From positions 1-11,343 of the forward strand of contig JBBDIO010000282.1 in assembly GCA_040880365.1 (NCBI GenBank): 11,343 bases of DNA, read 5' to 3'. The notes beneath the pieces are model-generated. The model searched no databases. It saw only the letters and a list, made by a program, of their open reading frames with translations, and had not been told where the DNA came from. The position numbers and the translations under genes were made by a program. Below are positions 1-7,129 of this stretch, piece after piece; positions within the stretch are counted from its first letter, which is position 1; each line of letters starts with the position of its first letter. Source of the DNA: JBBDIO01 sp040880365. GTDB lineage: Bacteria; Chloroflexota; Anaerolineae; Caldilineales; Caldilineaceae.

Positions 1-1838
1 AAGAGAACAGCGGTGTGCTGGTCGGCATGCCGGCTGACGCTTCGCCGGAGGCCTGTACCCTAAATGCCTGGATCGACTTCAACGGCGATGGCGATTTCTT
101 TGGTGTGAGTGAGCAGATCGCAACTGATCAAACACTGGCCGCAGGCAGTGGCAATACTCCGCTGAAATTCACAGTGCCGAGCGATGCGATCATCGGCGAT
201 ACCTACGCACGCTTCCGCTGTTCGACCGAGAGTGGCTTGTCACCGACTGGCCCTGCTGTCGACGGTGAGGTCGAGGATTATCGCGTGACCATCGGCGCGC
301 CAGAGACTTTATGTCTGGGTAACCTGGTCTTCAACGATTCGGCAAATAATGGTCTCTTCGACCCCAGTGACGATTTCGGCATCAACGATGTGTTGGTAAG
401 CCTTTACAATGATGTGGACGGCGACGGTGTGCGTACTCCCGCAGACGGTGCGGCTATCCAGACGACAACGACTTCTGATGGCGGTTTCTATCAATTCTGC
501 AACCTACCGCCTGATGATTACATTGTGGAACTGGATAGCTCGAATTTCGAACCCAGCGGCGGGGTGCTGGAGCGGTTCTCCAGTAGTTTATCCCGTCCAG
601 GAACGGAGAGTGATACGATTATCGATCCGGACAACAATGTGGACAACGATGATAATGGTATCCAACAACAGTCGCCCAAACGTGTTTCCAGCCAAGCAGT
701 GACACTGGCGCTGGGTGACGAGCCAACCGACGACGGTGATGCCGATGCCAACACCAACTTGACCATAGACTTCGGCCTCTACAATGCTGGTATTGGCGAC
801 CTGGTCTTCTCGGATAACGACGGCGATGGGATCTATGAACCCGGCGACGGCGAGGCGGGGATCGAAGACGTCCTGCTCAACTTGTACCGCGACGACGGCG
901 ATACGCCAGGTGTATTCGATCCAGGCGATACCCTGCTGCTGACGACCACGACTGGTTCAGAAGGTCTCTACACCTTCCCGTTTTTGCAACCCGGCGAATA
1001 TATCGTCCAAGTGGATGAAGACAATTTCAACCCAAGCCAGCCGCTAGCCGGATTGGTGAGCAGCCCTGGCGCACCTGACCCCAACAATGACGTCAACAAC
1101 GATGACAACGGCGCGCCCCTGCCGTCACCCCTCAACGGTGTCGCGGGTGCTCCCTTAACCCTGACTTCTGGTGGTGAGCCAACGGATGATGGTGACGGCG
1201 ACGAGTTTACGAATCTAACCTATGACTTTGGCTTTATGCCGTTGCTGACGCTTGGCAACAGGGTCTGGTTAGACAACGGTTCCGGTGGTAGTATGGCGGA
1301 CAATGGTGCGATGGATGGAGACGAACCGGGAATCGGCGGTGTCGTACTCCGTTTGCTGGATGGCGCAGGTAACCCTGTGTTAGATGGTGATGGTCAGGCG
1401 ATCGCAACAACAACGACTGCGAATGGTTGTTATCTCTTCAATGGCCTCTTGTCAGGTGACTATATTGTTGAGGTTGTTGCCGAAAACTTCCAGGATAATC
1501 AACCTTTGGCAAATCTCACGAGCAGCCGTGGCAACAGTACCAATGGCAATGCACCCGACCCGGATAGTGACATGGACATGGATGATAACGGTAACGACTC
1601 CCTTGTCAACGGCTCGGTGCGTAGCGGTGTTGTCATCATAAGCCTTGGCGATGAACCAACCGGCGAAGCTGATGCCAACATAGCGGGATGTAGCAGCTCT
1701 GCCTTTGACGAAAATAGTAACCTGACCGTGGACTTCGGCTTTTTCCAACTGCCGACGGCGGAAGAGCCGACCGAGCAACCAACAACCGATACACGCTCGA
1801 TCTTCCTGCCCCAGATCAACCTGAGAACTGACCAGTAA
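1..1838 (+). CDS. Secreted/surface protein with GEVED-type module and three SdrD B-like repeats (5' end missing)
   Basis: The reading frame is open from the first base (first full codon at 3), so the gene begins upstream; the GTG at 15 is unlikely to be the real start. Residues below are counted from that GTG. Residues 15-93 resemble a GEVED domain: 'WIDFNGDGDF' early and 'GEVEDYRV' at the end, a module common in secreted bacterial proteins. Three SdrD B-like (Cna-B type) beta-sandwich repeats follow at about 101-256, 259-408 and 412-577. Each starts G-(N/D)-x-V-(F/W), carries a TTTTxxxGxYxF strand and a D(Y/E)IVxV strand, and ends in (V/I/Y)DFGF/L. Asp/Asn-rich loops (for example DPDNNVDNDDNG) suggest calcium binding. 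A Glu/Pro/Thr linker leads to a C-terminal 'SIFLPQI' tail. The protein is probably extracellular, with an adhesive or structural role. There is no LPXTG motif. The repeat family is fairly certain; the exact role is unknown. Confidence 0.88.
   Translation, partial: ENSGVLVGMPADASPEACTLNAWIDFNGDGDFFGVSEQIATDQTLAAGSGNTPLKFTVPSDAIIGDTYARFRCSTESGLSPTGPAVDGEVEDYRVTIGAPETLCLGNLVFNDSANNGLFDPSDDFGINDVLVSLYNDVDGDGVRTPADGAAIQTTTTSDGGFYQFCNLPPDDYIVELDSSNFEPSGGVLERFSSSLSRPGTESDTIIDPDNNVDNDDNGIQQQSPKRVSSQAVTLALGDEPTDDGDADANTNLTIDFGLYNAGIGDLVFSDNDGDGIYEPGDGEAGIEDVLLNLYRDDGDTPGVFDPGDTLLLTTTTGSEGLYTFPFLQPGEYIVQVDEDNFNPSQPLAGLVSSPGAPDPNNDVNNDDNGAPLPSPLNGVAGAPLTLTSGGEPTDDGDGDEFTNLTYDFGFMPLLTLGNRVWLDNGSGGSMADNGAMDGDEPGIGGVVLRLLDGAGNPVLDGDGQAIATTTTANGCYLFNGLLSGDYIVEVVAENFQDNQPLANLTSSRGNSTNGNAPDPDSDMDMDDNGNDSLVNGSVRSGVVIISLGDEPTGEADANIAGCSSSAFDENSNLTVDFGFFQLPTAEEPTEQPTTDTRSIFLPQINLRTDQ
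315..1745 (+). repeat. Three tandem SdrD B-like domain repeats inside the CDS
   Basis: The units lie at about 315-782, 789-1238 and 1248-1745 (150-165 codons each). They align by protein, not by near-identical DNA: all share a G-x-x-V-x-x-(D/N) opening, 'TTTT..GxYxF', 'NF.P/D..QPLA' (units 2 and 3), an internal Asp/Asn-rich DNNDDNG-type loop, 'GDEPT' or 'GGEPT', and a closing DFG. The DNA divergence suggests an old duplication rather than recent slippage. Confidence 0.8.
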
Positions 1839-1861
1839 CAGTCTGAGAGGAAGAGCGACCT

Positions 1862-1928
1862 GGAGCGTTGCAGCCNNNNNNNNNNATCATGTAGTGACAT
1901 GCTGGAACGCTCCGTTACTCACAGTTTT
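1862..1928 (+). terminator. Hairpin plus T-run after the SdrD-repeat gene
   Basis: The arms 1862-1874 and 1901-1913 are 13 nt each and complementary except for one position. A run of seven Ts lies at 1925-1931 just beyond a short spacer. It sits 23 nt after the stop codon of the + strand gene and between convergent genes, where a terminator is expected. The loop includes the 10-N gap, so its true length is unknown, and the T-run is further from the stem than in a textbook terminator. A second small palindrome (catgt-agtg-acatg, 1888-1901) lies inside the loop. Confidence 0.45.
1876..1885. other. Assembly gap (10 Ns)
   Basis: Ten undetermined bases lie between the arms of the inverted repeat at 1862-1913. 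A hairpin is a plausible cause of the sequencing or assembly break. The real length of the missing piece cannot be judged from here. Confidence 0.99.
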
Positions 1929-1980
1929 TTTGAGATTTTATCTTTTCTTGAGTGATCATCGCCTGAATGGAGAGTGCCCG

Positions 1981-2193
1981 ATGAGCAAGTTTGGCCCCAT
2001 AAAGCGCAAGCCTCGACCGCTGTCACAACCACGGCGAAGTAGGCTTCCAGCGTTGGGTCGCTTGGGGCGTCATCGCCAACAATCTCACCCAAAGCGGCAG
2101 AAAACTTGCCGTTACTTCCCACCGATGATGGCTGATGATGCCGAAAGGCCCAAACGCGCTCGCTTTGTCGCGGAGTTTCGCACCAGAAACTAA
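1981..2193 (+). CDS. Doubtful small basic ORF (70 aa)
   Basis: This is the only candidate gene in the 472-nt spacer between the convergent genes ending at 1838 and 2311. The ATG at 1981 has a good Shine-Dalgarno match, GGAGAG at 1969-1974, six bases upstream. The 70-residue product starts MSKFGPIKRK and is rich in Arg, Lys and Pro, with no hydrophobic segment and no motif I recognise. The composition is like that of an out-of-frame translation, and open frames also exist on the other strand over the same bases (1919-2122 and 2023-2295). It could be a chance ORF or the remains of an older gene; I list it only because of the ribosome binding site. Confidence 0.18.
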   Translation: MSKFGPIKRKPRPLSQPRRSRLPALGRLGRHRQQSHPKRQKTCRYFPPMMADDAERPKRARFVAEFRTRN

Positions 2194-2310
2194 TCTAGAG
2201 AATATTCCAGCCGCAAGGTTCGGCTCAGTCCGTTTTCTTTTAGCTATTTGTCCTTGGTACATTTCATGAAGGCCTGCCATAGCCAACGCATTCAATCGTT
2301 AGCTACATCT

Positions 2311-3432
2311 CTATTCTATATTACGTGTTTCATCCGGGTGAATATCTAGCACTTCCCATTTCTGTGTGTCTACTAGATAACGGAGGCGATAAGTCGTAAC
2401 ACTTGGCTGACCCGAGACCTGGAGACTATAATTAAATTCCACGCCTTTCACCTGTATTGCACCATGTTCATCGAAATTGATCCGCTGCGCGCGATCATTG
2501 CTTCCTCCCCCTGGTAATATTGCCAGTATAAACTCTTGGCGAGCGTCCAAATCCGCAGCAAAGTTCCCGGCTTCGTCTAGACGTAGTGAACGCACCTCAC
2601 TTGTGCGCGCAAGCCCATAGAAAAGCCGTCGCTCGCCGTCGGGCAGCACACCTACTCCTACTCCCATTGCATCCACACCGTCTATCTGATCAGCAATTTG
2701 CCCGGTCTTGATGTCCACACGGAAAATCCGCCCTACCTCATCTGTGGGCATCGAGCCTGCAAGAGACGCGACGTAGAGGCTCTCAGTGGAACAATCCAGT
2801 CCCATACCAACCACACCATAGGGATTGAACTCGGAGGGTGGTTGTGCGGCGGGTAACTCTAAGTATAAAGTCAATTCACCTGTCAGCGAATCTATCTTAT
2901 AGAGGGTATTTTGCGCTTCAAGTGGATTTAATTCTGAGCTTGTAAACGGTACAGCTGCGACGTATAGATTCCCTTGTCCATCTATAATATACGGCCCCAA
3001 ATTGCCAGCATCGTCCCATGAAGGATGTTGATAGATCCTTGGCTCATCCCCTACGCCTGGATCATAGATGGCTAACCCTATATAGCCTGGTATTGCGGTA
3101 CCTAGAACCGCTTGCTGGCTCGAACTCAGTTGACGTACAAAGGCTGGTTGCCGACGGCATCCAGCTGTACCCTGTACCTCGATAACACTGTTTTTTGCAG
3201 CATTATCTTCCCTTGGAATGCCTATAGTACTCATCATCGATTCCACTGTAGTGGGCAACAAACCACCTAAGGCCGTGTGTATGATGTCATCTGTACTGAC
3301 ACCCCACCAAATTGCAGCTAGTATCGCCAGAATGCCAACACCTGCCGCCCAACGCGGCACACCACGCGGCTGCGCCGTTGGCGATCTCCGTCGAGTTAAC
3401 TCGCTCCCACGCCGGGATGATTTTTTGCTCAT
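2311..3432 (-). CDS. Membrane-anchored beta-propeller-like protein
   Basis: A 373-residue protein. The Lys/Arg-rich N-terminus (residues 1-27) is followed by one hydrophobic segment at about 28-46, giving a signal anchor with the rest outside the cytoplasm. From about residue 110 on there are repeated beta-strand blocks with blade-like motifs: 'IDGQGNLYVAAV', 'LYKIDSLTGELTLYL', 'LDCSTESLYVASLAG', 'IFRVDIKTGQI' and 'VLPDGERRLFYGLA'. These suggest an NHL/SMP-30/YncE-like propeller. No catalytic residues can be named. The ATG at 3432 is well supported: AGGAGA lies at 3439-3444 with a six-base spacing. The gene is visibly AT-richer, with more varied codon choice (TTA, ATA, AGA), than the gatA or EEP genes in this window, which may indicate transfer or relaxed expression. 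A 295-nt gap with a large hairpin separates it from the upstream lipoprotein gene, so it is probably transcribed separately. The substrate or partner is unknown. Confidence 0.72.
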   Translation of the reverse strand: MSKKSSRRGSELTRRRSPTAQPRGVPRWAAGVGILAILAAIWWGVSTDDIIHTALGGLLPTTVESMMSTIGIPREDNAAKNSVIEVQGTAGCRRQPAFVRQLSSSQQAVLGTAIPGYIGLAIYDPGVGDEPRIYQHPSWDDAGNLGPYIIDGQGNLYVAAVPFTSSELNPLEAQNTLYKIDSLTGELTLYLELPAAQPPSEFNPYGVVGMGLDCSTESLYVASLAGSMPTDEVGRIFRVDIKTGQIADQIDGVDAMGVGVGVLPDGERRLFYGLARTSEVRSLRLDEAGNFAADLDARQEFILAILPGGGSNDRAQRINFDEHGAIQVKGVEFNYSLQVSGQPSVTTYRLRYLVDTQKWEVLDIHPDETRNIE

Positions 3433-3544
3433 GAAAGGTCTCCTATCAAGTATTCACAATTTGTCTCTTATTCGCGAGATCGTTAAGTGCGTAGATTCTC
3501 TCATTCAAGTCAAGCGAGAGGCTTGTCTGGGTAAGGCTTTATGC

Positions 3545-3602
3545 GGTCACCGCTCCTGCGGTGACATTCTCTGCTGCCTGTGTCACCGCAGGAGTGGTGA
3601 CC
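3545..3602. repeat. Large nested palindrome (22-nt arms, 14-nt loop)
   Basis: The arms 3545-3566 and 3581-3602 are complementary over 22 positions with one mismatch (a G-U pair in a + strand transcript). Each arm is itself a hairpin: GTCACCGC-TCCT-GCGGTGAC on the left, and the same with one change and an AGGA centre on the right. The DNA can therefore form one long stem or two short adjacent ones. It lies in the 295-nt spacer between two - strand genes, 126 nt past the lipoprotein stop codon. It could end or stabilise the 3' end of that transcript, or be a REP/BIME-like repeat. No clear T-run follows on either strand. The rest of the spacer (3433-3727) shows nothing else I can name. Confidence 0.7.
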
Positions 3603-3727
3603 TACCTAACCGACAAATAACGTCTAGCCTAACAGATGGGGTACTGGGTGATGGTATCCGCAACACGGCCATTACTCATTACCCCTATCCCCACTTACAC
3701 AGCCTCACACCCCAGTTCGTCCCGCCC

Positions 3728-5002
3728 CTACCGCGCCAACACCCCTTGTGTCTGCACCAGATAGCTGTGATACGACGCTTCGCCCACGAAATGCGCCTGA
3801 ATCGCATAGGTAGTCGTCGCGTCGGGTTCCAGCTGGGAATCTGCCACCATGCCCACAAAGACATTGACAATCGCCCCCTCCGCATCGTAAAACGCGGCCA
3901 CGACGCGCAGATCGGCCACAGTCTGCCGATGATCGTTGCGCAATTCGCCCGCGATGTGGATTTGCCCACCTTCCTCGCGCAGTTCTTCGCCGACAATCGT
4001 CACCCGGTCAAATTCGGCCAGATTGATCTCCTGCCAGACCAGCGACAGCTCATAATTGGCGATAGAGGCGGGCGCATCGCGCAATACCAGGCGGAAGGGG
4101 TTGGTCTGGCGCGGCTGGGTTTCGGGCAAAAAGGTGACGGTCTCTTGTGCGCCCACCAACTCCCCGGCACTGTCATAGAAGGTCGCAATCATGCGCACAT
4201 TGTAGACCGACGCCGCCAATCCATTGACCACCTCGCCCACTACAATGCGGTCGCTGCCCTCGATAAAGGTGCGGTGCGTGCGCAAAACCACGCCTGTGGG
4301 CAACGGTGTCGGAGAAGTAGGTGGGGTAGCAGTAGGCGCAACCGTCGGCGAACCGCTGGGCGGCGGCACAGGTGAGGCAGGCGGGGTCGGGGTAGTCGGT
4401 TGCGGTGTACCCGTCCCCGGTGACGGTGTAGGGGACGGTGTGGTTGGTGGCGTGAGCGGCGGCGTTCCGGTGAGCGTCGCCGTCGCGGTAATGGTCGGTG
4501 TGCCGGTCAGCGGCGGGGTTGCAGTCAGTGGTGGGGTTGCAGTCAGTGACGGTGTACCCGTGAGTGTCGCGGTTGCCGTAGGCGTCAGAGTCGATTCTAC
4601 TGGTGCGCGGAAAGGCATTGTCGCGGTAAAAGTGACTGTGCCCACCAGCACAGGCTCAATCTCCACATACGTTTCTTCATCAGGTTCTTCCGCAGGTTCT
4701 TCAGCCAGGGGGGTGGAGTCGGTCGCGGGCGTGTGCGGCGCATCTATGTCGGTCTGCTCATCGCGTTCGGCGTCGCGGGCGGCATCTTCCTCGGGATGTT
4801 CTGCAGGATCTGGGGGCGGGCCCGTCGCGCGTGCGCTGCCTTCCTGGGTTTCGGTGTCAGATTCAGGGTCAAATTCTGCGCTGGGTGCGGTTGCCGCAGG
4901 AACGTCGGAAACAGGCGGCAGCGCAAAGGATTGACACGCAGCCAGCAGCCAGGTCAGCCCAATTGTCCAAACCACGACAGAAGAGATTTTGCGGCGCTTC
5001 AT
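3728..5002 (-). CDS. Lipoprotein with Pro/Thr-rich stalk and two FxLYD-like modules
   Basis: A 424-residue protein from ATG 5002. A TTG at 5023 is in frame, but GGGAAAGGA just downstream of it, ten bases before the ATG, is the likely ribosome binding site, so the ATG is preferred. Residues 1-23 form a lipoprotein signal peptide: MKRRK, a hydrophobic core, then lipobox L-A-A-C with Cys23. An acidic, disordered stretch (about 43-118) precedes a Pro/Thr/Ser-rich stalk (about 139-236) of TATATLTGTP/LTATPP-like repeats. The C-terminal half holds two related beta-sandwich modules (about 238-325 and 334-424), with 'GEVVNGLAASVYNVRMIATFYDSAG' split across strands in the first and 'GELRNDHRQTVADLRVVAAFYD' likewise in the second. 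This is the FxLYD pattern (N-x(n)-V-x-V-x-A-x-F-Y-D). It is expected on the outer face of the membrane, held away from it by the stalk. It is last in a possible operon with the patatin gene 117 nt upstream. The ligand is unknown. Confidence 0.82.
   Translation of the reverse strand: MKRRKISSVVVWTIGLTWLLAACQSFALPPVSDVPAATAPSAEFDPESDTETQEGSARATGPPPDPAEHPEEDAARDAERDEQTDIDAPHTPATDSTPLAEEPAEEPDEETYVEIEPVLVGTVTFTATMPFRAPVESTLTPTATATLTGTPSLTATPPLTATPPLTGTPTITATATLTGTPPLTPPTTPSPTPSPGTGTPQPTTPTPPASPVPPPSGSPTVAPTATPPTSPTPLPTGVVLRTHRTFIEGSDRIVVGEVVNGLAASVYNVRMIATFYDSAGELVGAQETVTFLPETQPRQTNPFRLVLRDAPASIANYELSLVWQEINLAEFDRVTIVGEELREEGGQIHIAGELRNDHRQTVADLRVVAAFYDAEGAIVNVFVGMVADSQLEPDATTTYAIQAHFVGEASYHSYLVQTQGVLAR
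4295..4588 (-). repeat. Low-complexity Pro/Thr-coding repeat
   Basis: This stretch encodes the stalk of the lipoprotein. Degenerate short units (L-T-G-T-P, L-T-A-T-P-P and similar) recur at both protein and DNA level, for example CAGTGGTGGGGTTGCAGT-like blocks around 4516-4552 on the + strand. Such tracts change length easily by slippage. The opposite strand reads as a Gly/Val-rich open frame (4224-4934), which is only the mirror of the repeat. Confidence 0.7.
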
Positions 5003-5083
5003 GCGGATCGCGTCCTTTCCCAACAGCCCAATAGCTTCTATCAGTCCTGTCGTTATTTTAGCACAGAGCCAAACAGGTGGGCA

Positions 5084-5111
5084 GGGGCTTTTTCGGAGGG
5101 GCTTTTTCGGA
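5084..5111. repeat. 14-bp tandem duplication between lipoprotein and patatin genes
   Basis: Two exact copies of GGGGCTTTTTCGGA lie at 5084-5097 and 5098-5111. A decayed third copy at about 5112-5125 runs over the patatin stop codon (TGA at 5122-5120 on the - strand). This suggests a slippage event at the 3' end of the patatin gene. It has no obvious regulatory role; the - strand reading is A-rich and gives no stable hairpin. Confidence 0.75.
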
Positions 5112-5119
5112 GAGGCTTT

Positions 5120-6157
5120 TCAGATAGGCGATACGGGCAAGTCCGGGGCGGGGCGCCCCAGGGCGCGCAGAATCTCGGGCATGGCGGCTTCGGTGGCAGC
5201 ACGCCCCGCGGCGATAAGTTCTGCGGCCGCGCTTAAATCTGTGAGGGGCAAATGCGCGACAGCGGGCTGGAGTGTGAGATGGGCGCGCTGGCTGCCACGC
5301 TGGGTCGCACGCATCAGCGAATAGAGGGCCATGAGGCTCAATTCCACAATGTTGTCTGGCTCTTTGGGGTGATCCTGCTCCCAGGGCAAGAGGTCCACGG
5401 CAATGACATACTCTGCGCCCATCTGGAATGCGACGGTAACAGGCAGGTTGTTCACCGCGCCGCCGTCGATCAACAGCCGCCCGTTGCGGCGAATGGGCGT
5501 AAAAATTCCGGGAATCGCACAACTGGCGCGGATGGCAGTGGAGACTGCGCCGTCGTTCATCACAATCATTTCACCGCTGGCAATATCGGTGGCAATGGCG
5601 GCAAACGGCACGGACAAATGCGTAAACTGCGTTTGCGCGCCCAGGATTTCATCCAGAAAATCGACCAAACGGTCCAAATCCAGAATACCCAGCGGCATCG
5701 ACATAGACGCCAGGCTCAACGCGCCCCGGCGCAGCGAATCCATGTGTACCGAAGGCAGGCTCAGCGTACTGATATGACTCCAGCGCAGGCCCGTGGCCGC
5801 GGCAGTCATGCGCGCGGGGTCTATGCCCGCGGCAAAGAGTCCACCCACAATCGCGCCGGCGCTGGTGCCCACCACACAGTGAATGGGAATCTTGTATTCG
5901 GCCAGGACTTCCAAGACCCCAATATGTGCTGCACCCCGCGCAGCACCACCGCCCAGGGCCAGCCCAACACGACCCGGCAGCGGCGGCTTATCCCACACGA
6001 CGCGGGGACCCGCGGCTAGCTGTTGCTGCTGTATTGGCGCAGAAAAATCCGCCGCCAATGGGTCAACCGCTAGCCTATCCGCAGACGCGTTTGCAGGCCG
6101 GGAATCATCGCCTGCTTCAGCAAATTCAGAAGAAGTGATGGCAGAATCTTCGGGCAT
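5120..6157 (-). CDS. Patatin-like phospholipase (RssA/COG1752 type)
   Basis: A serine lipid acyl hydrolase of the patatin family, 345 residues from ATG 6157. An upstream in-frame TTG at 6175 would add six residues; neither start has a strong ribosome binding site. Residues 1-60 are a polar, low-complexity leader with no signal peptide, so the enzyme is probably cytoplasmic or membrane-peripheral. The family hallmarks are all present: the oxyanion loop 'GLALGGGAARG' (about 65-75), the nucleophile elbow G-T-S-A-G with Ser99, and the D-G-G of the Ser-Asp dyad in 'LIDGGAVNNLPV' with Asp231. The block 'DIASGEMIVMNDG...RASCAIPGIF' between them matches the RssA-like subgroup of bacterial patatins. 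Family members release fatty acids from phospholipids or related esters; the actual substrate here is unknown. The EEP gene ends 49 nt upstream on the same strand, so co-transcription is likely. Confidence 0.93.
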   Translation of the reverse strand: MPEDSAITSSEFAEAGDDSRPANASADRLAVDPLAADFSAPIQQQQLAAGPRVVWDKPPLPGRVGLALGGGAARGAAHIGVLEVLAEYKIPIHCVVGTSAGAIVGGLFAAGIDPARMTAAATGLRWSHISTLSLPSVHMDSLRRGALSLASMSMPLGILDLDRLVDFLDEILGAQTQFTHLSVPFAAIATDIASGEMIVMNDGAVSTAIRASCAIPGIFTPIRRNGRLLIDGGAVNNLPVTVAFQMGAEYVIAVDLLPWEQDHPKEPDNIVELSLMALYSLMRATQRGSQRAHLTLQPAVAHLPLTDLSAAAELIAAGRAATEAAMPEILRALGRPAPDLPVSPI

Positions 6158-6206
6158 GGTGGGGTCTCGGTTCAAATTACATGTACAGGCGAATCACAGG
6201 GGCAGA

Positions 6207-7073
6207 TTAGGTCAGCTGCGTCGGATCAAAGGTCGCCAGCACGGGGCGATGGTCCGAAGCCTCGCTATCCGGCGGTTCTACGACAATCGTGCAATCGACC
6301 AGGGCGGGCAGCAGCGGCGCGCTGGCAAAAATATAATCAATGCGAATCGGCGGATCGGTAGCCGGAATAAAACTCTGTTGCCCCGGTCTGCCCACATGCG
6401 CATAGGTATCAATATAGCCCGCCTTTTCCATCTGTGCCACCACCTGCGGGCCAGCGCCATCGCCGCCCAGATTGCTGCCTTTGGGATGGTGCGAAAGCCC
6501 TTGCCAGGCCTCCTCGCGCCCGGCAAAATCCCACAGGCTGATGGCGTTGAAATCGCCCATCACCACATGGGCGCGGTTGCGGTCGCGAATCGTCCACGAA
6601 CGCAGGGCACGCAACTGGGTCAGACGCGCCGCTTCGCTGGTATGGTCCAGGTGGGTCACATAGATGGTGAACGACTTGCCATCGGGCAACTGCACCCGGC
6701 CTTCCAGCAGCCCGCGCTGTTCTTTGCCCTCCACCGCGGTCAGATGGTGCGCTGCGCCTGCCATAATCGGATATTTACTCAACAACGCATTGCCATAGGC
6801 ATTGGCGGGCATCTCATCCTGCGCCGGCCAACGCAGACAGGGGCCGAACAGATAGGCCATATTCAATTCTTTGGCAAGCATTTCCAGGGCAGCCACATTG
6901 CCCATCCCCGCGCCTGCCACCTGCGGATCCGCGACGGCGGCAGGATGAAACACTTCATTCAGGCCCAGGATATGGGGATCGGCACGGCGCACGGTCTCGA
7001 TGACTGCGGCAAGGTTGGGACGACCGCCGGTTGTCCGCCAGCCGTGGATATTATAGGTCATTACACGCATCAT
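6207..7073 (-). CDS. Endonuclease/exonuclease/phosphatase (EEP) family hydrolase
   Basis: A 288-residue metal-dependent phosphoesterase of the EEP (DNase I-like) fold. The motifs appear in the expected order: 'TYNIHG' with Asn8, 'GLNEVF' with the metal-binding Glu40, 'VTHLDH' with His141, 'GDFNA' with Asp174 and Asn176, 'RIDYIFAS' with Asp246, and the terminal 'SDHRPV' with Asp274 and His275. The full catalytic set is intact and the length is usual for the family. There is no signal peptide. EEP members include nucleases, inositol phosphatases, sphingomyelinases and ceramide- or GPI-processing enzymes; motifs alone do not choose between them. Two ATGs lie side by side (7073 and 7070), with AAGG about ten bases upstream; the first is used here. 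The gene is first of a likely - strand unit with the patatin gene, whose start is 49 nt downstream of this stop. The pairing with a lipase hints at a phospholipid or phosphodiester substrate but does not prove it. Confidence 0.93.
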   Translation of the reverse strand: MMRVMTYNIHGWRTTGGRPNLAAVIETVRRADPHILGLNEVFHPAAVADPQVAGAGMGNVAALEMLAKELNMAYLFGPCLRWPAQDEMPANAYGNALLSKYPIMAGAAHHLTAVEGKEQRGLLEGRVQLPDGKSFTIYVTHLDHTSEAARLTQLRALRSWTIRDRNRAHVVMGDFNAISLWDFAGREEAWQGLSHHPKGSNLGGDGAGPQVVAQMEKAGYIDTYAHVGRPGQQSFIPATDPPIRIDYIFASAPLLPALVDCTIVVEPPDSEASDHRPVLATFDPTQLT

Positions 7074-7129
7074 GTTTGCTCTGCCTTACGTTTTGGTGTC
7101 GTCGGGAGACGGTATCGTTGGAGAACGGT

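Noticed and set aside
2023..2295. Open frame of 90 codons on the - strand, overlapping another at 1919-2122
   Set aside because: No ribosome binding site or recognised family, and it overlaps frames on both strands; it may be decayed coding DNA, but nothing in the sequence proves it.
4224..4934. Gly/Val-rich 236-codon frame on the + strand
   Set aside because: It is the reverse-strand mirror of the Pro/Thr-rich stalk of the lipoprotein gene; the - strand gene has a signal peptide, lipobox and conserved modules.
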